From contig NZ_MTQM01000004.1 of the NCBI RefSeq assembly GCF_001984105.1, positions 1 through 64,000 on the forward strand: a stretch of 64,000 nucleotides of DNA, read 5' to 3'. Both the position numbers and the translations under genes were made by a program. The notes below the pieces were generated by a model, which was not told where the DNA came from, did not search any database, and saw only the letters and a list, made by a program, of their open reading frames with translations. Positions 34,337 to 43,169 of this stretch are shown here, one piece after another (position 1 is the first letter of the stretch; each line of letters starts with the position of its first letter). This DNA comes from Microbacterium sp. CSI-V (GTDB lineage: Bacteria > Actinomycetota > Actinomycetes > Actinomycetales > Microbacteriaceae).

Positions 34337-35896
34337 ATGCCGTTCGAGATCTCCCGCCGCACCCTGCTGCAGGGCGCCGGAGCCGGGGCCTTCGGCCTCG
34401 CCCTGGCGTCCGCGGCTCCCGTGGCCGCCCGCGCCACCCCGCCGTCGCAACGCGCGATCTACCACATGACCCCACCGACGGCCTGGCTGTGCGATCCGCA
34501 GCGCCCGATCGTCTCGGGCGGGCAGTACCAGCTGTACTACCTCCATTCCGACGTCAACAACGGTCCCGGCGGGTGGGATCACGCCACCACCGACGGCGTC
34601 AGCTTCGTCCACCACGGCACCGTCATGCCGCTCACGAACGGCGTCCCCGTGTGGTCGGGGTGCCTCGTGGTCGACGAGGCGAACACCGCGGGATTCGGCG
34701 CGGGAGCGGTCATCGCGCTCGCGACCCGTCCCACCGACGGCATCCGCAAGTACCAGGAGCAGTACCTCTACTGGTCGACCGACGGCGGGTTCAGCTTCAC
34801 GATGCTCCCCGACCCCGTCCTCGTCAACACCGATGGTCGCGCCGCCCAGACCCCGGCCGAGATCGACAACGCCGAGTGGTGCCGCGACCCGAAGGTGCAC
34901 TGGGACGCGTCGTGCGGTGAATGGGTCATGGCCCTCGGCCGTGCCCGCTACGCGGGTTTCTACACCTCGCCGAACCTCCGGCAGTGGACGTGGCGCAGCA
35001 ACTTCGACTACCCGAACCCGCAGCTCGGTGGGATCGAATGCCCTGATCTGTTCCAGATGACCGCCGACGACGGCACCCGGCACTGGGTGCTGGGGGCGAG
35101 CATGGATGCCTACACGGTCGGGCTTCCGATGACCTACGCGTACTGGATGGGAACGTGGAACGGCACGCACTTCGTCGTCGACGACCCGACCCCGCAGTGG
35201 CTGGACTGGGGCTGGGACTGGTACGGGGCGGTGACGTGGCCGAGCATCGAGGCGCCCGACACCCGACGACTGGCGATCGGGTGGATGAACAACTGGAAGT
35301 ACGCCGCGCGTGACGTCCCCACCGACGTCACCGACGGCTACAACGGCCAGAACTCGATCGTGCGCGAGCTGCGCCTGGAGAAGCAGCCCGGCGGGTGGTA
35401 CAGCCTGCTCAGCGCACCGATCTCCGCCCTGGCGGGTCGCGCGACCTCGACGGCGACCCTGCCGGACCGGACGGTGAACGGCAGTGCGGTGCTCCCCTGG
35501 ACGGGGCGGGCCTACGAACTCGAGCTGGACATCGCGTGGACCGATGCGGTCAACGTCGGCGTCTCGGTCGGCCGATCGGCCGACGGGTCCCGCCACACGA
35601 ACATCGGCAAGTACGGATCCGACCTCTACGTCGACCGGGGGCCGTCCGACCGTGCCGGATACGCTCTCGCGCCGTACACCCGCGCGGCCGCGCCCATCGA
35701 CCCCGCGGCCAGGTCCGTGCACCTGCGCATCTTCGTCGACCGTCAGAGCGTGGAGGTCTTCGTCAACGCCGGGCACACCGTTCTGTCGCAGCAGGTGCAC
35801 TTCCTCGACGGCGACACCGGGATCTCGCTGTACACCGACGGCGGTGCCGCGCAATTCTCGGGCCTCACGATCCGGGAGTTCGCCACCCCCGTGTGA
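34337..35896 (+). CDS. Tat-exported GH32 fructanase
   Basis: Extracellular GH32 of 519 residues. The N-terminus ISRRTLLQGAGAGAFGLALA is a twin-arginine signal with likely cleavage near AAPVAARA. Catalytic residues: Asp53 in AWLCDPQRP (Cys in place of the usual Asn), Asp184 in WCRDPKV and Glu234 in IECPDLF. It shares DPQRP, TAGFGAG and ECPDLF blocks with the anchored GH32 at 19320, so the two secreted enzymes form a subgroup. ATG 34337 is 10 nt after GAGGAA; GTG 34328 is too close to it. Last gene of the ABC operon. Confidence 0.9.
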   Translation: MPFEISRRTLLQGAGAGAFGLALASAAPVAARATPPSQRAIYHMTPPTAWLCDPQRPIVSGGQYQLYYLHSDVNNGPGGWDHATTDGVSFVHHGTVMPLTNGVPVWSGCLVVDEANTAGFGAGAVIALATRPTDGIRKYQEQYLYWSTDGGFSFTMLPDPVLVNTDGRAAQTPAEIDNAEWCRDPKVHWDASCGEWVMALGRARYAGFYTSPNLRQWTWRSNFDYPNPQLGGIECPDLFQMTADDGTRHWVLGASMDAYTVGLPMTYAYWMGTWNGTHFVVDDPTPQWLDWGWDWYGAVTWPSIEAPDTRRLAIGWMNNWKYAARDVPTDVTDGYNGQNSIVRELRLEKQPGGWYSLLSAPISALAGRATSTATLPDRTVNGSAVLPWTGRAYELELDIAWTDAVNVGVSVGRSADGSRHTNIGKYGSDLYVDRGPSDRAGYALAPYTRAAAPIDPAARSVHLRIFVDRQSVEVFVNAGHTVLSQQVHFLDGDTGISLYTDGGAAQFSGLTIREFATPV

Positions 35897-36030
35897 GCGC
35901 AGCCGCACGCATCCGGAGAAAGTGGGGGCCGCGGCGTGACGAAACCCCTTCCGCGTACGTCTAACAAGTAAGCGAACACAGCTGGCACGGGATCACCGCC
36001 CCGGCCAGGACGTACAGGAAGGACACTCCG

Positions 36031-36504
36031 ATGGCTATCGAAGAAAAGCCCGCGGCCCCCACCGCCGCGCCCCAGGGCTCGCGCGTGGACCGCGCATCCG
36101 CCGGCTCCGCGACCCTCGCCGCCGACACCGCCGGCAAGACCACCATCGCCGACTCCGTCGTGGCCAAGGTCGCCGGCATCGCGGCGCGAGAGGTCACCGG
36201 CGTCTACGCCCTCGGCGGTGGCGGAGCGCGCGCCTTCGGCGCGATCCGCGACGCGATCAACGCCACCGATCTGACGCAGGGCGTCAAGGTCGAGGTGGGC
36301 GAGACCCAGGCGGCCGCCGACCTCACCATCGTGGTCGAGTACCCCGCTCCGATCCAGGAGGTGGCCGACCAGGTGCGCGCGCGCGTCGCCGGTGCCATCA
36401 GCCGTCTCGTCGGCCTCGAGGTCGTCGAGGTGAACGTCGACGTCAACGACATTCACATCCCGGGTGACGATGACGACGACTCGACCCCCTCGCGCGTGTC
36501 ATGA
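36031..36504 (+). CDS. Asp23/Gls24-family envelope protein
   Basis: A 157-residue Asp23/Gls24 protein: a low-complexity N-terminus of about 35 residues, then the conserved core TIADSVVAKVAGIAAREVTGVYAL and a beta/alpha region with LTIVVEYPAPIQEVADQVR. In Staphylococcus, Asp23 is a membrane-associated protein anchored by AmaP and tied to cell-envelope stress. Here it heads a tightly packed operon of five or six genes. It has a good AGGAAGGA ribosome-binding site. Probable role: envelope homeostasis (by family). Confidence 0.9.
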   Translation: MAIEEKPAAPTAAPQGSRVDRASAGSATLAADTAGKTTIADSVVAKVAGIAAREVTGVYALGGGGARAFGAIRDAINATDLTQGVKVEVGETQAAADLTIVVEYPAPIQEVADQVRARVAGAISRLVGLEVVEVNVDVNDIHIPGDDDDDSTPSRVS

Positions 36505-36689
36505 ACCCGACCATCACCGGTGCCCTCGTCGGCCTGATCCTGGCCGCCGCCGCACTCATCTTCGGGTTCTGGGGCTTCCTCCTGGTCGCCCTGTTCATGG
36601 CGATCGGCGCGGTCGTCGGTCGGATCGTCTCGGGCGAGATCGACATCCGCAGCATCGCCAACGCATTCTCGGGTCGGAGCACATCGTGA
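36501..36689 (+). CDS. Small DUF2273-like membrane protein
   Basis: A 62-residue protein with two closely spaced hydrophobic helices (ALVGLILAAAALIFGFWGFLLVALFMAIGAVVG) and a short hydrophilic tail. Small proteins of the DUF2273 type are regular partners of Asp23 genes. It overlaps the upstream gene by 4 bp (ATGA) and the downstream start by 4 bp (GTGA). Confidence 0.8.
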   Translation: MNPTITGALVGLILAAAALIFGFWGFLLVALFMAIGAVVGRIVSGEIDIRSIANAFSGRSTS

Positions 36690-37075
36690 CCACCGCGCTT
36701 CCCGGGGTGGCCACCGCCGCCCCGGGGGGCGGGGTCAGCGTGCAGACCCACGGCCGCGTGGACGTGGCCGACCGCGTCTTCCGCAAAGCGGCCGAGCAGG
36801 CCGCCGCCGAAGCCATCGGCGTCGACCGTGCGGACGTGTCGGTCGACATCGCCGCCTCGCGCGACACCGTCGTGGTCCGCGTCCAGGCTCCCTTCCCCGT
36901 CCCCCGCCTCGACGACACCGAGGCGGTGCGGGCCGCCACCCCCGTGCTGGAAGCGGCTCGCGGCATCCAGCACGATCTCCACGACCGCCTCACCCGTCTG
37001 TTCGGGCGCAAGGTGTCGCGCGTGGACCTGACCATCGCCGGGGCGACCACCCCGAAGAGAAGGAGGGTGAGATGA
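36686..37075 (+). CDS. Second Asp23-like protein
   Basis: From GTG 36686, 129 residues. The sequence GRVDVADRVFRKAAEQAAAEAIGVDRADVSVDI resembles the Asp23 core in layout, without a membrane segment; the C-terminus is very basic. It overlaps genes on both sides (GTGA, ATGA), so all products of the operon are probably made in a fixed ratio. Confidence 0.75.
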   Translation: MTTALPGVATAAPGGGVSVQTHGRVDVADRVFRKAAEQAAAEAIGVDRADVSVDIAASRDTVVVRVQAPFPVPRLDDTEAVRAATPVLEAARGIQHDLHDRLTRLFGRKVSRVDLTIAGATTPKRRRVR

Positions 37076-37662
37076 CCGACTCCGTTCTGCGTACCGTCGT
37101 GCGTCGCGAGACGCACTCGCCCCGCACCGGAGCGATGCTCGTCGTCGTGATCCTGCTCATCCTGGCCGCGGTGTACGCCGCTGTCGAGATCGGGTTGTCG
37201 CTCGCCGGCCGGCCGCCGCTGCTCGTGGCTCCCGGTGCCGCTTTCGACGCTCTCGCCGCGCTCCCCACGGCCGTCGTCCCCGCGGCGCTCATCGCCATCG
37301 GCGCGGCGATCGCCGTGATCGGGCTGATCGTGCTCGTGATCGCCGTGGCCCCGGGCCGGCTCTCCCGCCACGAGATGACCTGGGGAGAGCGCGCGGTCGT
37401 CGTCGACAACGGCGTGGTGGCCTCCTCGATCGCCCAGCACGTGAGCCTCGAGTCCGGGATCGCCCGCGAGAACGTGGTGGTGGGCGTCGCCCACCGCAGC
37501 GTGGACGTGACCGTGCGGCCGCCGCTCGGGATCCCGGTCGACGTCGACGGCCTTCGAGCCATCGTCGATGAGGAAGTCGCGTCCTACCGTCTCACCCCGT
37601 CCGTGCGGACGCACGTCCGTGTCGAGCGCCCGCTCGACGCGGGGAAGGAGGATCTCCGATGA
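37072..37662 (+). CDS. DUF6286-like membrane protein of Asp23 operon
   Basis: A 196-residue protein with two membrane segments (about residues 22-45 and 66-98) and a C-terminal cytoplasmic domain with ENVVVGVAHRSVDVTVRPPLG. The domain pattern matches the DUF6286 proteins that accompany Asp23 in actinobacteria. Starts with ATGA overlap to the preceding gene. Function unknown. Confidence 0.75.
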   Translation: MTDSVLRTVVRRETHSPRTGAMLVVVILLILAAVYAAVEIGLSLAGRPPLLVAPGAAFDALAALPTAVVPAALIAIGAAIAVIGLIVLVIAVAPGRLSRHEMTWGERAVVVDNGVVASSIAQHVSLESGIARENVVVGVAHRSVDVTVRPPLGIPVDVDGLRAIVDEEVASYRLTPSVRTHVRVERPLDAGKEDLR

Positions 37663-38246
37663 GGAACACCAATCGCGCACTCAACCGCATCCTGCTTCTC
37701 GTCGTCGCGCTGGTCCTCCTGGCTCTGGGCGGTCTGCTGATCGTCGTGGCCGCCCTCCCCGGCGCCGCCGACGTGTGGACGCGGACCGCCGACGGTGTCC
37801 GCGGATGGACCGAGGGGCTCGGTCAGCCGTCGCTGGACATCGGGGCGATCGCCGTGCTCGCCGTCGTCGTGATCGTGCTGGTGCTCGTCGCCGTGGGCGC
37901 CGTGCGCGGAAAGCACCGCGTGCCGCTGCAGTCCATCGGCTCCGAGAGCGAAGCGGGTCGCATCATCGTGACCGACGACTTCGCCTCGGCGGCTCTGAAG
38001 AACTCGCTCGACGAGCGCGACGAGATCCTCGCCTCGCGCATCTCCTCGAACGAGGTGCGCAAAGAGACGGTGCTGCACGTGAGCATCACGCCGCGTCAGA
38101 ACACGTCGCCCCGTCAGATCGCCGAGGACGTCGACACCCTCGTGACGAATCTCGCGACCCTGACCGGTCAGCAGTTCCGCACGTTCATCTCGGTGCATTC
38201 GAGTCTCCGCGCGAAGCTCGCGCACGACCAGAAGCGCCTGAACTAG
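37659..38246 (+). CDS. AmaP-like membrane anchor protein
   Basis: A 195-residue protein with two N-terminal membrane segments separated by a Trp-containing extracellular loop, then a C-terminal cytoplasmic domain (AALKNSLDERDEILASR). This topology matches AmaP, which tethers Asp23 to the membrane in Staphylococcus. It overlaps the upstream gene by 4 bp. Confidence 0.78.
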   Translation: MRNTNRALNRILLLVVALVLLALGGLLIVVAALPGAADVWTRTADGVRGWTEGLGQPSLDIGAIAVLAVVVIVLVLVAVGAVRGKHRVPLQSIGSESEAGRIIVTDDFASAALKNSLDERDEILASRISSNEVRKETVLHVSITPRQNTSPRQIAEDVDTLVTNLATLTGQQFRTFISVHSSLRAKLAHDQKRLN

Positions 38247-38257
38247 AAGGGGATGCC

Positions 38258-38470
38258 ATGCGCAACCGGATCATCGTCATCGGTGCCCTCGTCCTGATCG
38301 CCTACGTGATCGGGACGCGGACCGGCCGTGTCGAGGTCAAGAACCGCGAGTCGGTCGGCCACCAGATCGTGCGCCTGTGGGACGACCCGCGCGCACGCCG
38401 ACGTCGACGCAAGGCCGCCGCCCGGGCCGAGAAGAAGGCCAAGAAGGCTCTGCGGGAATTCCGTCGCTGA
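38258..38470 (+). CDS. Small basic membrane protein, last of Asp23 operon
   Basis: A 70-residue protein: one N-terminal membrane helix (IIVIGALVLIAYVIGT) and a strongly basic C-terminal tail rich in Arg, Lys and Ala. ATG 38258 has the ribosome-binding site AGAAGGGGA. It is followed by a terminator. Family unknown; the position suggests part of the same membrane complex. Confidence 0.75.
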   Translation: MRNRIIVIGALVLIAYVIGTRTGRVEVKNRESVGHQIVRLWDDPRARRRRRKAAARAEKKAKKALREFRR

Positions 38471-38493
38471 CGGACGGACCGCGCGGCCACGCG

Positions 38494-38529
38494 GAAGGGG
38501 GAGAGGACGCACGGCGTCCCTCCCCCTTC
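38494..38529 (+). terminator. Terminator of the Asp23 operon
   Basis: Stem GAAGGGGGAGAGGACGC / GCGTCCCTCCCCCTTC with one bulged base and a 3-nt loop, 24 bp after the last stop. Confidence 0.7.
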
Positions 38530-38613
38530 GTCGTCGCGACCCGGCGCCCCTGTGGACGACCCTCCCACGCCGGAGCATGCGCATGTAAAGATGTCCTCGA
38601 CCGAAGGGCATCG

Positions 38614-38796
38614 ATGTTCCCACCTCCCGCCGCACCCCCCGCCCCCTCTGCCCCTCCGGCGCGGGCCGACGACGACGACACGGCCGTCGGGTTCCCTCCC
38701 CGTTGCCCCGGACGCCTGCACCGCATGGATCCCGACACCCGAGGTTCCGCGGCCGTGTGGGTGTGCTCGGGTTGCGGGTTCGCCCGCATCTCCTGA
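38614..38796 (+). CDS. Small cysteine-motif protein
   Basis: A 60-residue protein: Ala/Pro-rich start, a DDDD stretch, then RCPGRLHRMD and VCSGCGFARIS, which gives three cysteines in a pattern that could bind a metal ion as a small zinc ribbon. An extended -10 TGTAAAGAT (about 38583-38591) lies upstream and AAGGGC precedes the ATG. Function unknown. Confidence 0.55.
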   Translation: MFPPPAAPPAPSAPPARADDDDTAVGFPPRCPGRLHRMDPDTRGSAAVWVCSGCGFARIS

Positions 38797-38817
38797 GTCG
38801 ACGGTTACGCTGACCCC

Positions 38818-40824
38818 GTGGTCGTCACCCTGCTCATCGCCATCGTCGCGATCGTCTGCGCGATCCTCGTGGGGTTCGTGGCCCGTCAGATCATCGGGAC
38901 GGCGGTGGGATGGCCGCGCAGCATCGCCGTCGGACTCCTGGTGTTCTTCCTCGGTGTTCCCGCCGCGGAATGGGTGCTGGAGCAGACGAACCTCCCCGCG
39001 GGCTCGACGCTCGCCGAAAGCGGGAACGTCTGGCTGGCCCTCGGTCTCATCGCCCTCTCCATCAGCTGGGTGTTCGCCCTCGGGGTCGCCACCCTCGTCG
39101 CCAGCGAGGCCATCTTCCCGACGCGACCGCTGCCCAATCCGATCGATGTGATCCGTGCCGGTCTCCGGCAGCGCAAGCGCACACGTCGCTACCTCCAGAT
39201 CCTCGCCATCGCGTCGCGACACGGCGTCGGCTGGCTCTTCCACGGCGGCCATTCCCGCGTGGAGCAGCAGCTCAGCACCTCGGAGGAACGCGCCCGGGCC
39301 ATCGTCGCCACGATCAACGACGCCGGGGTGAGCTTCGTCAAGCTCGGCCAGGTGCTCTCCACGCGCCGCGACCTCATCCCGGAGCCGTATCTCAGCGCCC
39401 TCGCCTCGCTGCAGACGAGCGCGACCACCCTCCCCTGGGAGACCGTGCGCGAGGTGATCGAGAGCGATCTCGGCCGCCCGATCGACGAGATCTACGCCGA
39501 CGTCGACCCGAACCCCCTCGCGGCCGCCTCTGTGGCCCAGGTGCACCGGGCGACGCTCCACGACGGCCGTCGCGTCGTCGTCAAGGTCCAGCGCCCCGCC
39601 GCACGCGCCCAGGTGGAAGCGGATTCCGACATCATCGGCCGCCTCGCCCAGCGCGCGCAGGAGCGCACCCGCGTCGGGCGCGACCTGCACATCGAATCCG
39701 TCGCCCGCGGATTCACCACGACGCTCTTGGAGGAACTCGACTATCGCGTCGAGGCGCAGAACACGGAGATGATCCGCGCCACGATCGAGCGCATCGACGC
39801 CGCCGAGCCCGGACGCCGCGGGCTCGTCACCATCCCCGGGGCGTTCCCCGAGGCCTCGAGCACACGCGTGCTCACCATGGAACTCGTCGACGGCACCGCG
39901 CTCAGCGACTCCGCGGACCGCCTGGCGGCACTGACGGCCGAGGAGCGGGATCGGCTCGCCGAGGTGCTCATGTCGACGGTCATCGAGCAGATCCTCGTGT
40001 ACGGCGTCTTCCACGCCGACCTCCACCCCGGCAACGTTCTCCTCACCGACACCGGGAGGCTGGGGCTGATCGACTTCGGCGCGGTCGGCATCATCGAGCG
40101 CAGCCGCCGTCAGCACATGACGGCCTTCCTGCTCGCAGCCCTCAGCGAGAACGACGTGGCCGCCACCGACGCGCTCCTGCTCATCGTCGACGCCCCCGAC
40201 GACGTCGATCTGGATGCCTTCCGCCACGACGTCGGGATCGTCCTCACGGCGGAACACGTGCGCAGCGGAGGGCAGGGCTCCATCTTCACCCGCATCGTCG
40301 ACGTGATCCGGCAGCACCGGATCGCCCTGCCCGGGGAGCTGGCATCCGCGCTGCGCAGTTTCGCCACCCTGGAGGGTTGTCTCCGCGTGATCGTCGATGA
40401 CTTCGACATGGTCGGCCGAGCACTCCCCCTCATGCCCACCCTGCTCCGACGCTCGGTCTCGCTCAGCCGGGCGGCCACCGACCTCCAGGCCGGCGCGGTG
40501 ATCTCGCTCGCACGTCTGCAGCGGATGCCGCAGCGCCTCGAAGCCCTGCTCACCGGCATCGAGCGCGGCTCCATCGGGATCACGCTGCGCTCCGACGACG
40601 GCACCGATACGAGCGGCATCCTGAGCCGGATCACCTCCGAGATCGCGACGACCCTGGTCTCGATCGCCGCGGTCGTGATCGCCGTCGTCCTGATCGTCGC
40701 CGGCGGCGGACCGGTGCTCGGCGGATCGGTCACGTTGTTCGCGATCCTCGGCGCAGTGATCGGCCTGTTCGGCTTCCTGGGACTGCTGAGGGTGGTCCGC
40801 CGGACGTTCTCGCGCCGGAGCTGA
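38818..40824 (+). CDS. ABC1/UbiB-family membrane protein kinase-like
   Basis: A 668-residue atypical kinase of the ABC1/AarF/UbiB family. Three membrane segments precede the kinase-like core. The KxGQ motif VSFVKLGQVLSTRRD is near residue 180, the Ala-rich nucleotide loop is AAASVAQVHRA, the invariant Lys is in VVVKVQRP, catalytic HADLHPGNVL is near residue 403 and DFGAVG follows. Two membrane segments close the C-terminus. In proteobacteria UbiB assists ubiquinone synthesis; in actinobacteria, which use menaquinone, its role is unclear. A leaderless -10 TACGCT (38806-38811) is 6 nt before GTG 38818. Confidence 0.9.
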   Translation: MVVTLLIAIVAIVCAILVGFVARQIIGTAVGWPRSIAVGLLVFFLGVPAAEWVLEQTNLPAGSTLAESGNVWLALGLIALSISWVFALGVATLVASEAIFPTRPLPNPIDVIRAGLRQRKRTRRYLQILAIASRHGVGWLFHGGHSRVEQQLSTSEERARAIVATINDAGVSFVKLGQVLSTRRDLIPEPYLSALASLQTSATTLPWETVREVIESDLGRPIDEIYADVDPNPLAAASVAQVHRATLHDGRRVVVKVQRPAARAQVEADSDIIGRLAQRAQERTRVGRDLHIESVARGFTTTLLEELDYRVEAQNTEMIRATIERIDAAEPGRRGLVTIPGAFPEASSTRVLTMELVDGTALSDSADRLAALTAEERDRLAEVLMSTVIEQILVYGVFHADLHPGNVLLTDTGRLGLIDFGAVGIIERSRRQHMTAFLLAALSENDVAATDALLLIVDAPDDVDLDAFRHDVGIVLTAEHVRSGGQGSIFTRIVDVIRQHRIALPGELASALRSFATLEGCLRVIVDDFDMVGRALPLMPTLLRRSVSLSRAATDLQAGAVISLARLQRMPQRLEALLTGIERGSIGITLRSDDGTDTSGILSRITSEIATTLVSIAAVVIAVVLIVAGGGPVLGGSVTLFAILGAVIGLFGFLGLLRVVRRTFSRRS

Positions 40825-40933
40825 CATAGCGCATTCCGCCACGCGGCGGGAGTCTCTCTTTCCCACGCGCGGGACCGCTACAGTGTCGAACAGCTACCCG
40901 TTGTGCACCACCGGACTCCAAAGGAGAAGTCCC

Positions 40934-41101
40934 ATGGTCTTCGTCGTCACCGCCATCGTCGTCGGTATCGTCACTTGGATCGTCGCGGCCCTCGCCGCGG
41001 GCATCGGCCTCGGCCGCATCATCGCCCGCGCCGACAGTGAAGAGGGTCGCGCGCTCGACGCCCCATCGGGGGCCGGGTTCAGCGGCGTGATCACCCTCTG
41101 A
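40934..41101 (+). CDS. Small single-helix membrane protein
   Basis: A 55-residue protein with one or two overlapping hydrophobic segments (FVVTAIVVGIVTWIVAALAAGI) and a short acidic then Gly/Ser-rich tail. AAGGAGAAG is an excellent ribosome-binding site and TACAGT (40879-40884) a -10 candidate. No family recognised. Confidence 0.65.
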   Translation: MVFVVTAIVVGIVTWIVAALAAGIGLGRIIARADSEEGRALDAPSGAGFSGVITL

Positions 41102-41153
41102 TCCCCCGGGATCGCGCGGCGGACGCCGCGTGCGCGGCTTCGTACGGTGAGGC

Positions 41154-41579
41154 ATGCGCACCGCACCTCCGCGCGGCCGGGGCCGCACCCTCGCGGCCGT
41201 CTCGGCGTCGGTCTATCTCGTCGTCCTCGCGGCGGTCCTGTTCTGGCCGCAGCACATCGACTCGCAGGCCGGTCCGCTGTACGACGTCCTCCTGCGCGTC
41301 GTCCCCGCGGCCTTCCCGTTCGGGATCGACCCGACCCTGAACGTCGTGATGATGGTTCCGTTCGGGGTGATCCTCGCCACCGTCCTGCCCCGTCGGCCTC
41401 TCGTCATCCTCGGCGTGGCGTGGGTCGTGCCGCTGATGGCCGAGATCGCCCAGGGGCTGTTCCTCCCCGGCCGGACGTCCAGCGCCGTCGATGTCGCGGC
41501 GAACACCCTCGGCGGTATCCTCGGGGCGGCAGGCCTCGCGACGCTGCGCCGCCTCACCCGCCGTCGACGCCCGGAGTGA
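41154..41579 (+). CDS. VanZ-family membrane protein
   Basis: A 141-residue VanZ-like protein with four hydrophobic segments and the family motif SSAVDVAANTLGGILGA. VanZ relatives affect susceptibility to glycopeptides or lipoglycopeptides, but most have unknown roles. A leaderless -10 TACGGT (41143-41148) lies 5 nt before the ATG. Its 3' end overlaps the convergent phosphatase gene by 26 bp. Confidence 0.88.
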   Translation: MRTAPPRGRGRTLAAVSASVYLVVLAAVLFWPQHIDSQAGPLYDVLLRVVPAAFPFGIDPTLNVVMMVPFGVILATVLPRRPLVILGVAWVVPLMAEIAQGLFLPGRTSSAVDVAANTLGGILGAAGLATLRRLTRRRRPE

Positions 41580-42261
41580 GAGGTCCACCTCCGTCGAGGG
41601 AGGCATTGGAACCCGCGACGCGCCGCGCGCGCGCTCGATGCTCCCGGCGGGTCATCGGCGGCCGGTCCGGGAGGCGATCCACTGCTGCCGCGGCGAGCGC
41701 CGGAGCCGTATGCATCGCGATCGACTCGACGGCCTCCGTCGCGGCGCGCTCGAACTCCCGCCAGACGGCCGGCGGCTGACCGATCGGGTCGACGAGGTCA
41801 TCGTCTCCCGCGGGTGTCCGACGCGTCCGCGTCCGCCCTCGAGCGAGGCGGCGCACCAGCGAGTCCCAATCCTCTGCGGCGGACGCGTCGCGCTCCTCCC
41901 GAAGCAGTCGGGCGAACTCGCGCACCATGAACGTCGTGTCCAGAGCGTCCGGACGCATGTCCAGGACCGTTCGCCGGTGAACGGCCGCCGCGCACAGGAC
42001 GGTCGACGACTCGCGGAGCATGACCTCGTCGAGGGAGCGCGTGCGATGACCGGCGAGGTCGAGCCCATGCTCCCGTCCGAGTTCGACCGCGTCCGGCTCC
42101 GCGGATCGGCCGGGCCGCGCGGCCGTCCCCGCGCTGGTGAGGACGGGACCGACGACACCCGCGTCGGCGAACCGGGCACGGAGCAGGTGCTCGACGAACG
42201 GCGAGCGGATCGCGTTCGCCGTGCACACGATCAGCACACGGGGGCGGGAGAGCTGGTTCAC
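41554..42261 (-). CDS. Low-molecular-weight tyrosine phosphatase, extended
   Basis: Protein-tyrosine-phosphatase family, probably dephosphorylating tyrosine kinase or EPS proteins. The P-loop CTANAIRSP (C-x5-R) is at residues 13-21 and the general-acid Asp probably in DLVDPIGQP. It has 235 residues against about 150 for standard LMW-PTPs; the C-terminal 60 residues are Arg/Gly-rich and unconserved. A BY-type tyrosine kinase gene lies 2.7 kb away, so the two may act as a pair on EPS export (inference). Confidence 0.82.
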   Translation of the reverse strand: MNQLSRPRVLIVCTANAIRSPFVEHLLRARFADAGVVGPVLTSAGTAARPGRSAEPDAVELGREHGLDLAGHRTRSLDEVMLRESSTVLCAAAVHRRTVLDMRPDALDTTFMVREFARLLREERDASAAEDWDSLVRRLARGRTRTRRTPAGDDDLVDPIGQPPAVWREFERAATEAVESIAMHTAPALAAAAVDRLPDRPPMTRREHRARARRVAGSNASLDGGGPLTPGVDGG

Positions 42262-42420
42262 GGGTCTCTTTCGGGGCGGCGGCGGCGAGGTCGGGTCCTC
42301 GCGCGCGACGGCTGCTCCCTCGAGTACAGCGTCCTCCGCTGCCGCTCCGTCCGCCCCGCCGGCCGATGCGTCGACTGCCGGGACGGGTGAATCGCCGCGG
42401 CGTCCGCGTTCCCGATCACC

Positions 42421-42753
42421 TCAGGACGACAGCGCCTCTCGGATCTGCGGGTCCTCCGCGAGCACGCGGCGGAGTTCGCGCGCACCGCCGATCGAGAGCG
42501 CGAGCCCCACGGATCCGAGCTCGATCGCGAGCCAGTTCTCGACATCGCCCGGTCGACGGAGGATTCCGACCTCGACCTCGCTCTCCCGTCCCGCTCCCGA
42601 CTCGTCCGAGCCCCGGACCCGCGCCGTGAAACCCGAGCCGGAGCTGCGGTGCGTCTCGTCGTCGGGGTGGACCGTGAGGCCGTGGCGGGTCGTGCACCAC
42701 GCGTACGCGCAGCGCGCACCCGAGTGACGGGGATGGACATCGTTCTCGCTCAT
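42421..42753 (-). CDS. DUF6907-like small protein
   Basis: A 110-residue protein with CAYAWCTTRHGLTVHPDDETH near the start (two Cys, two or three His) and a C-terminal helix ARELRRVLAEDPQI. Proteins with a WCxxxH...H layout of the DUF6907 type occur in actinobacteria, often in phage-derived or plasmid regions next to XRE regulators. ATG 42753 follows AGAGAGGTG. It lies downstream of the XRE gene on the same strand. Confidence 0.65.
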   Translation of the reverse strand: MSENDVHPRHSGARCAYAWCTTRHGLTVHPDDETHRSSGSGFTARVRGSDESGAGRESEVEVGILRRPGDVENWLAIELGSVGLALSIGGARELRRVLAEDPQIREALSS

Positions 42754-42844
42754 GCCGGACACCTCTCTTTCCGGGTCGTCCGCGAGGACTCCCCGATCAT
42801 CGGTGGGCACGGAAGAAGTGAAGCACGAGCCTCCGACACCGCAC

Positions 42845-43120
42845 TCAGCGACCGGGCGCGACGCCCTCCGGCGGCTGCGGCAGCAGGTCGGGGAGCGGAA
42901 TCTGCAGGACCTCCGCCAAGCACACGATCGTGCGCAACCGCGGGTTCGCCGGCGTACCGGGGTTGGACTCGCCGTGCTCGAGCTTGCGGTACGTGAAGGT
43001 GGCGAGTCCGGCAGCATGCGCGACGTGTTCCTGCGAGAAACCCTTCTCCGCACGCGCCGCGAGCAGACGGGCGCCGAACTGCCGGGCGAACTCGTTCCAG
43101 GGATCGGGCACGTCGGTCAT
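42845..43120 (-). CDS. XRE-family HTH regulator
   Basis: A 91-residue protein that is almost entirely a cro/CI-type HTH: LLAARAEKGFSQEHVAHAAGLATFTYRKLEHG, ending in a short tail. No ligand domain. A palindrome ACATGTGTACATGT lies 36 bp upstream of its start and is the likely autoregulatory operator. The downstream DUF6907-like gene is probably co-transcribed. Confidence 0.88.
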   Translation of the reverse strand: MTDVPDPWNEFARQFGARLLAARAEKGFSQEHVAHAAGLATFTYRKLEHGESNPGTPANPRLRTIVCLAEVLQIPLPDLLPQPPEGVAPGR

Positions 43121-43149
43121 GCACCCAGCTTGTCCGTTCGGCTACGCGC

Positions 43150-43169
43150 ACATGAACATGTGTACATGT
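43150..43169 (-). promoter_or_regulatory. Candidate XRE operator
   Basis: ACATGTGTACATGT (43156-43169) is palindromic at 6 of 7 pairs, with a further ACATG copy at 43150-43154. The AT-rich motif stands out from its GC-rich surroundings, just upstream of the XRE gene. Confidence 0.5.
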
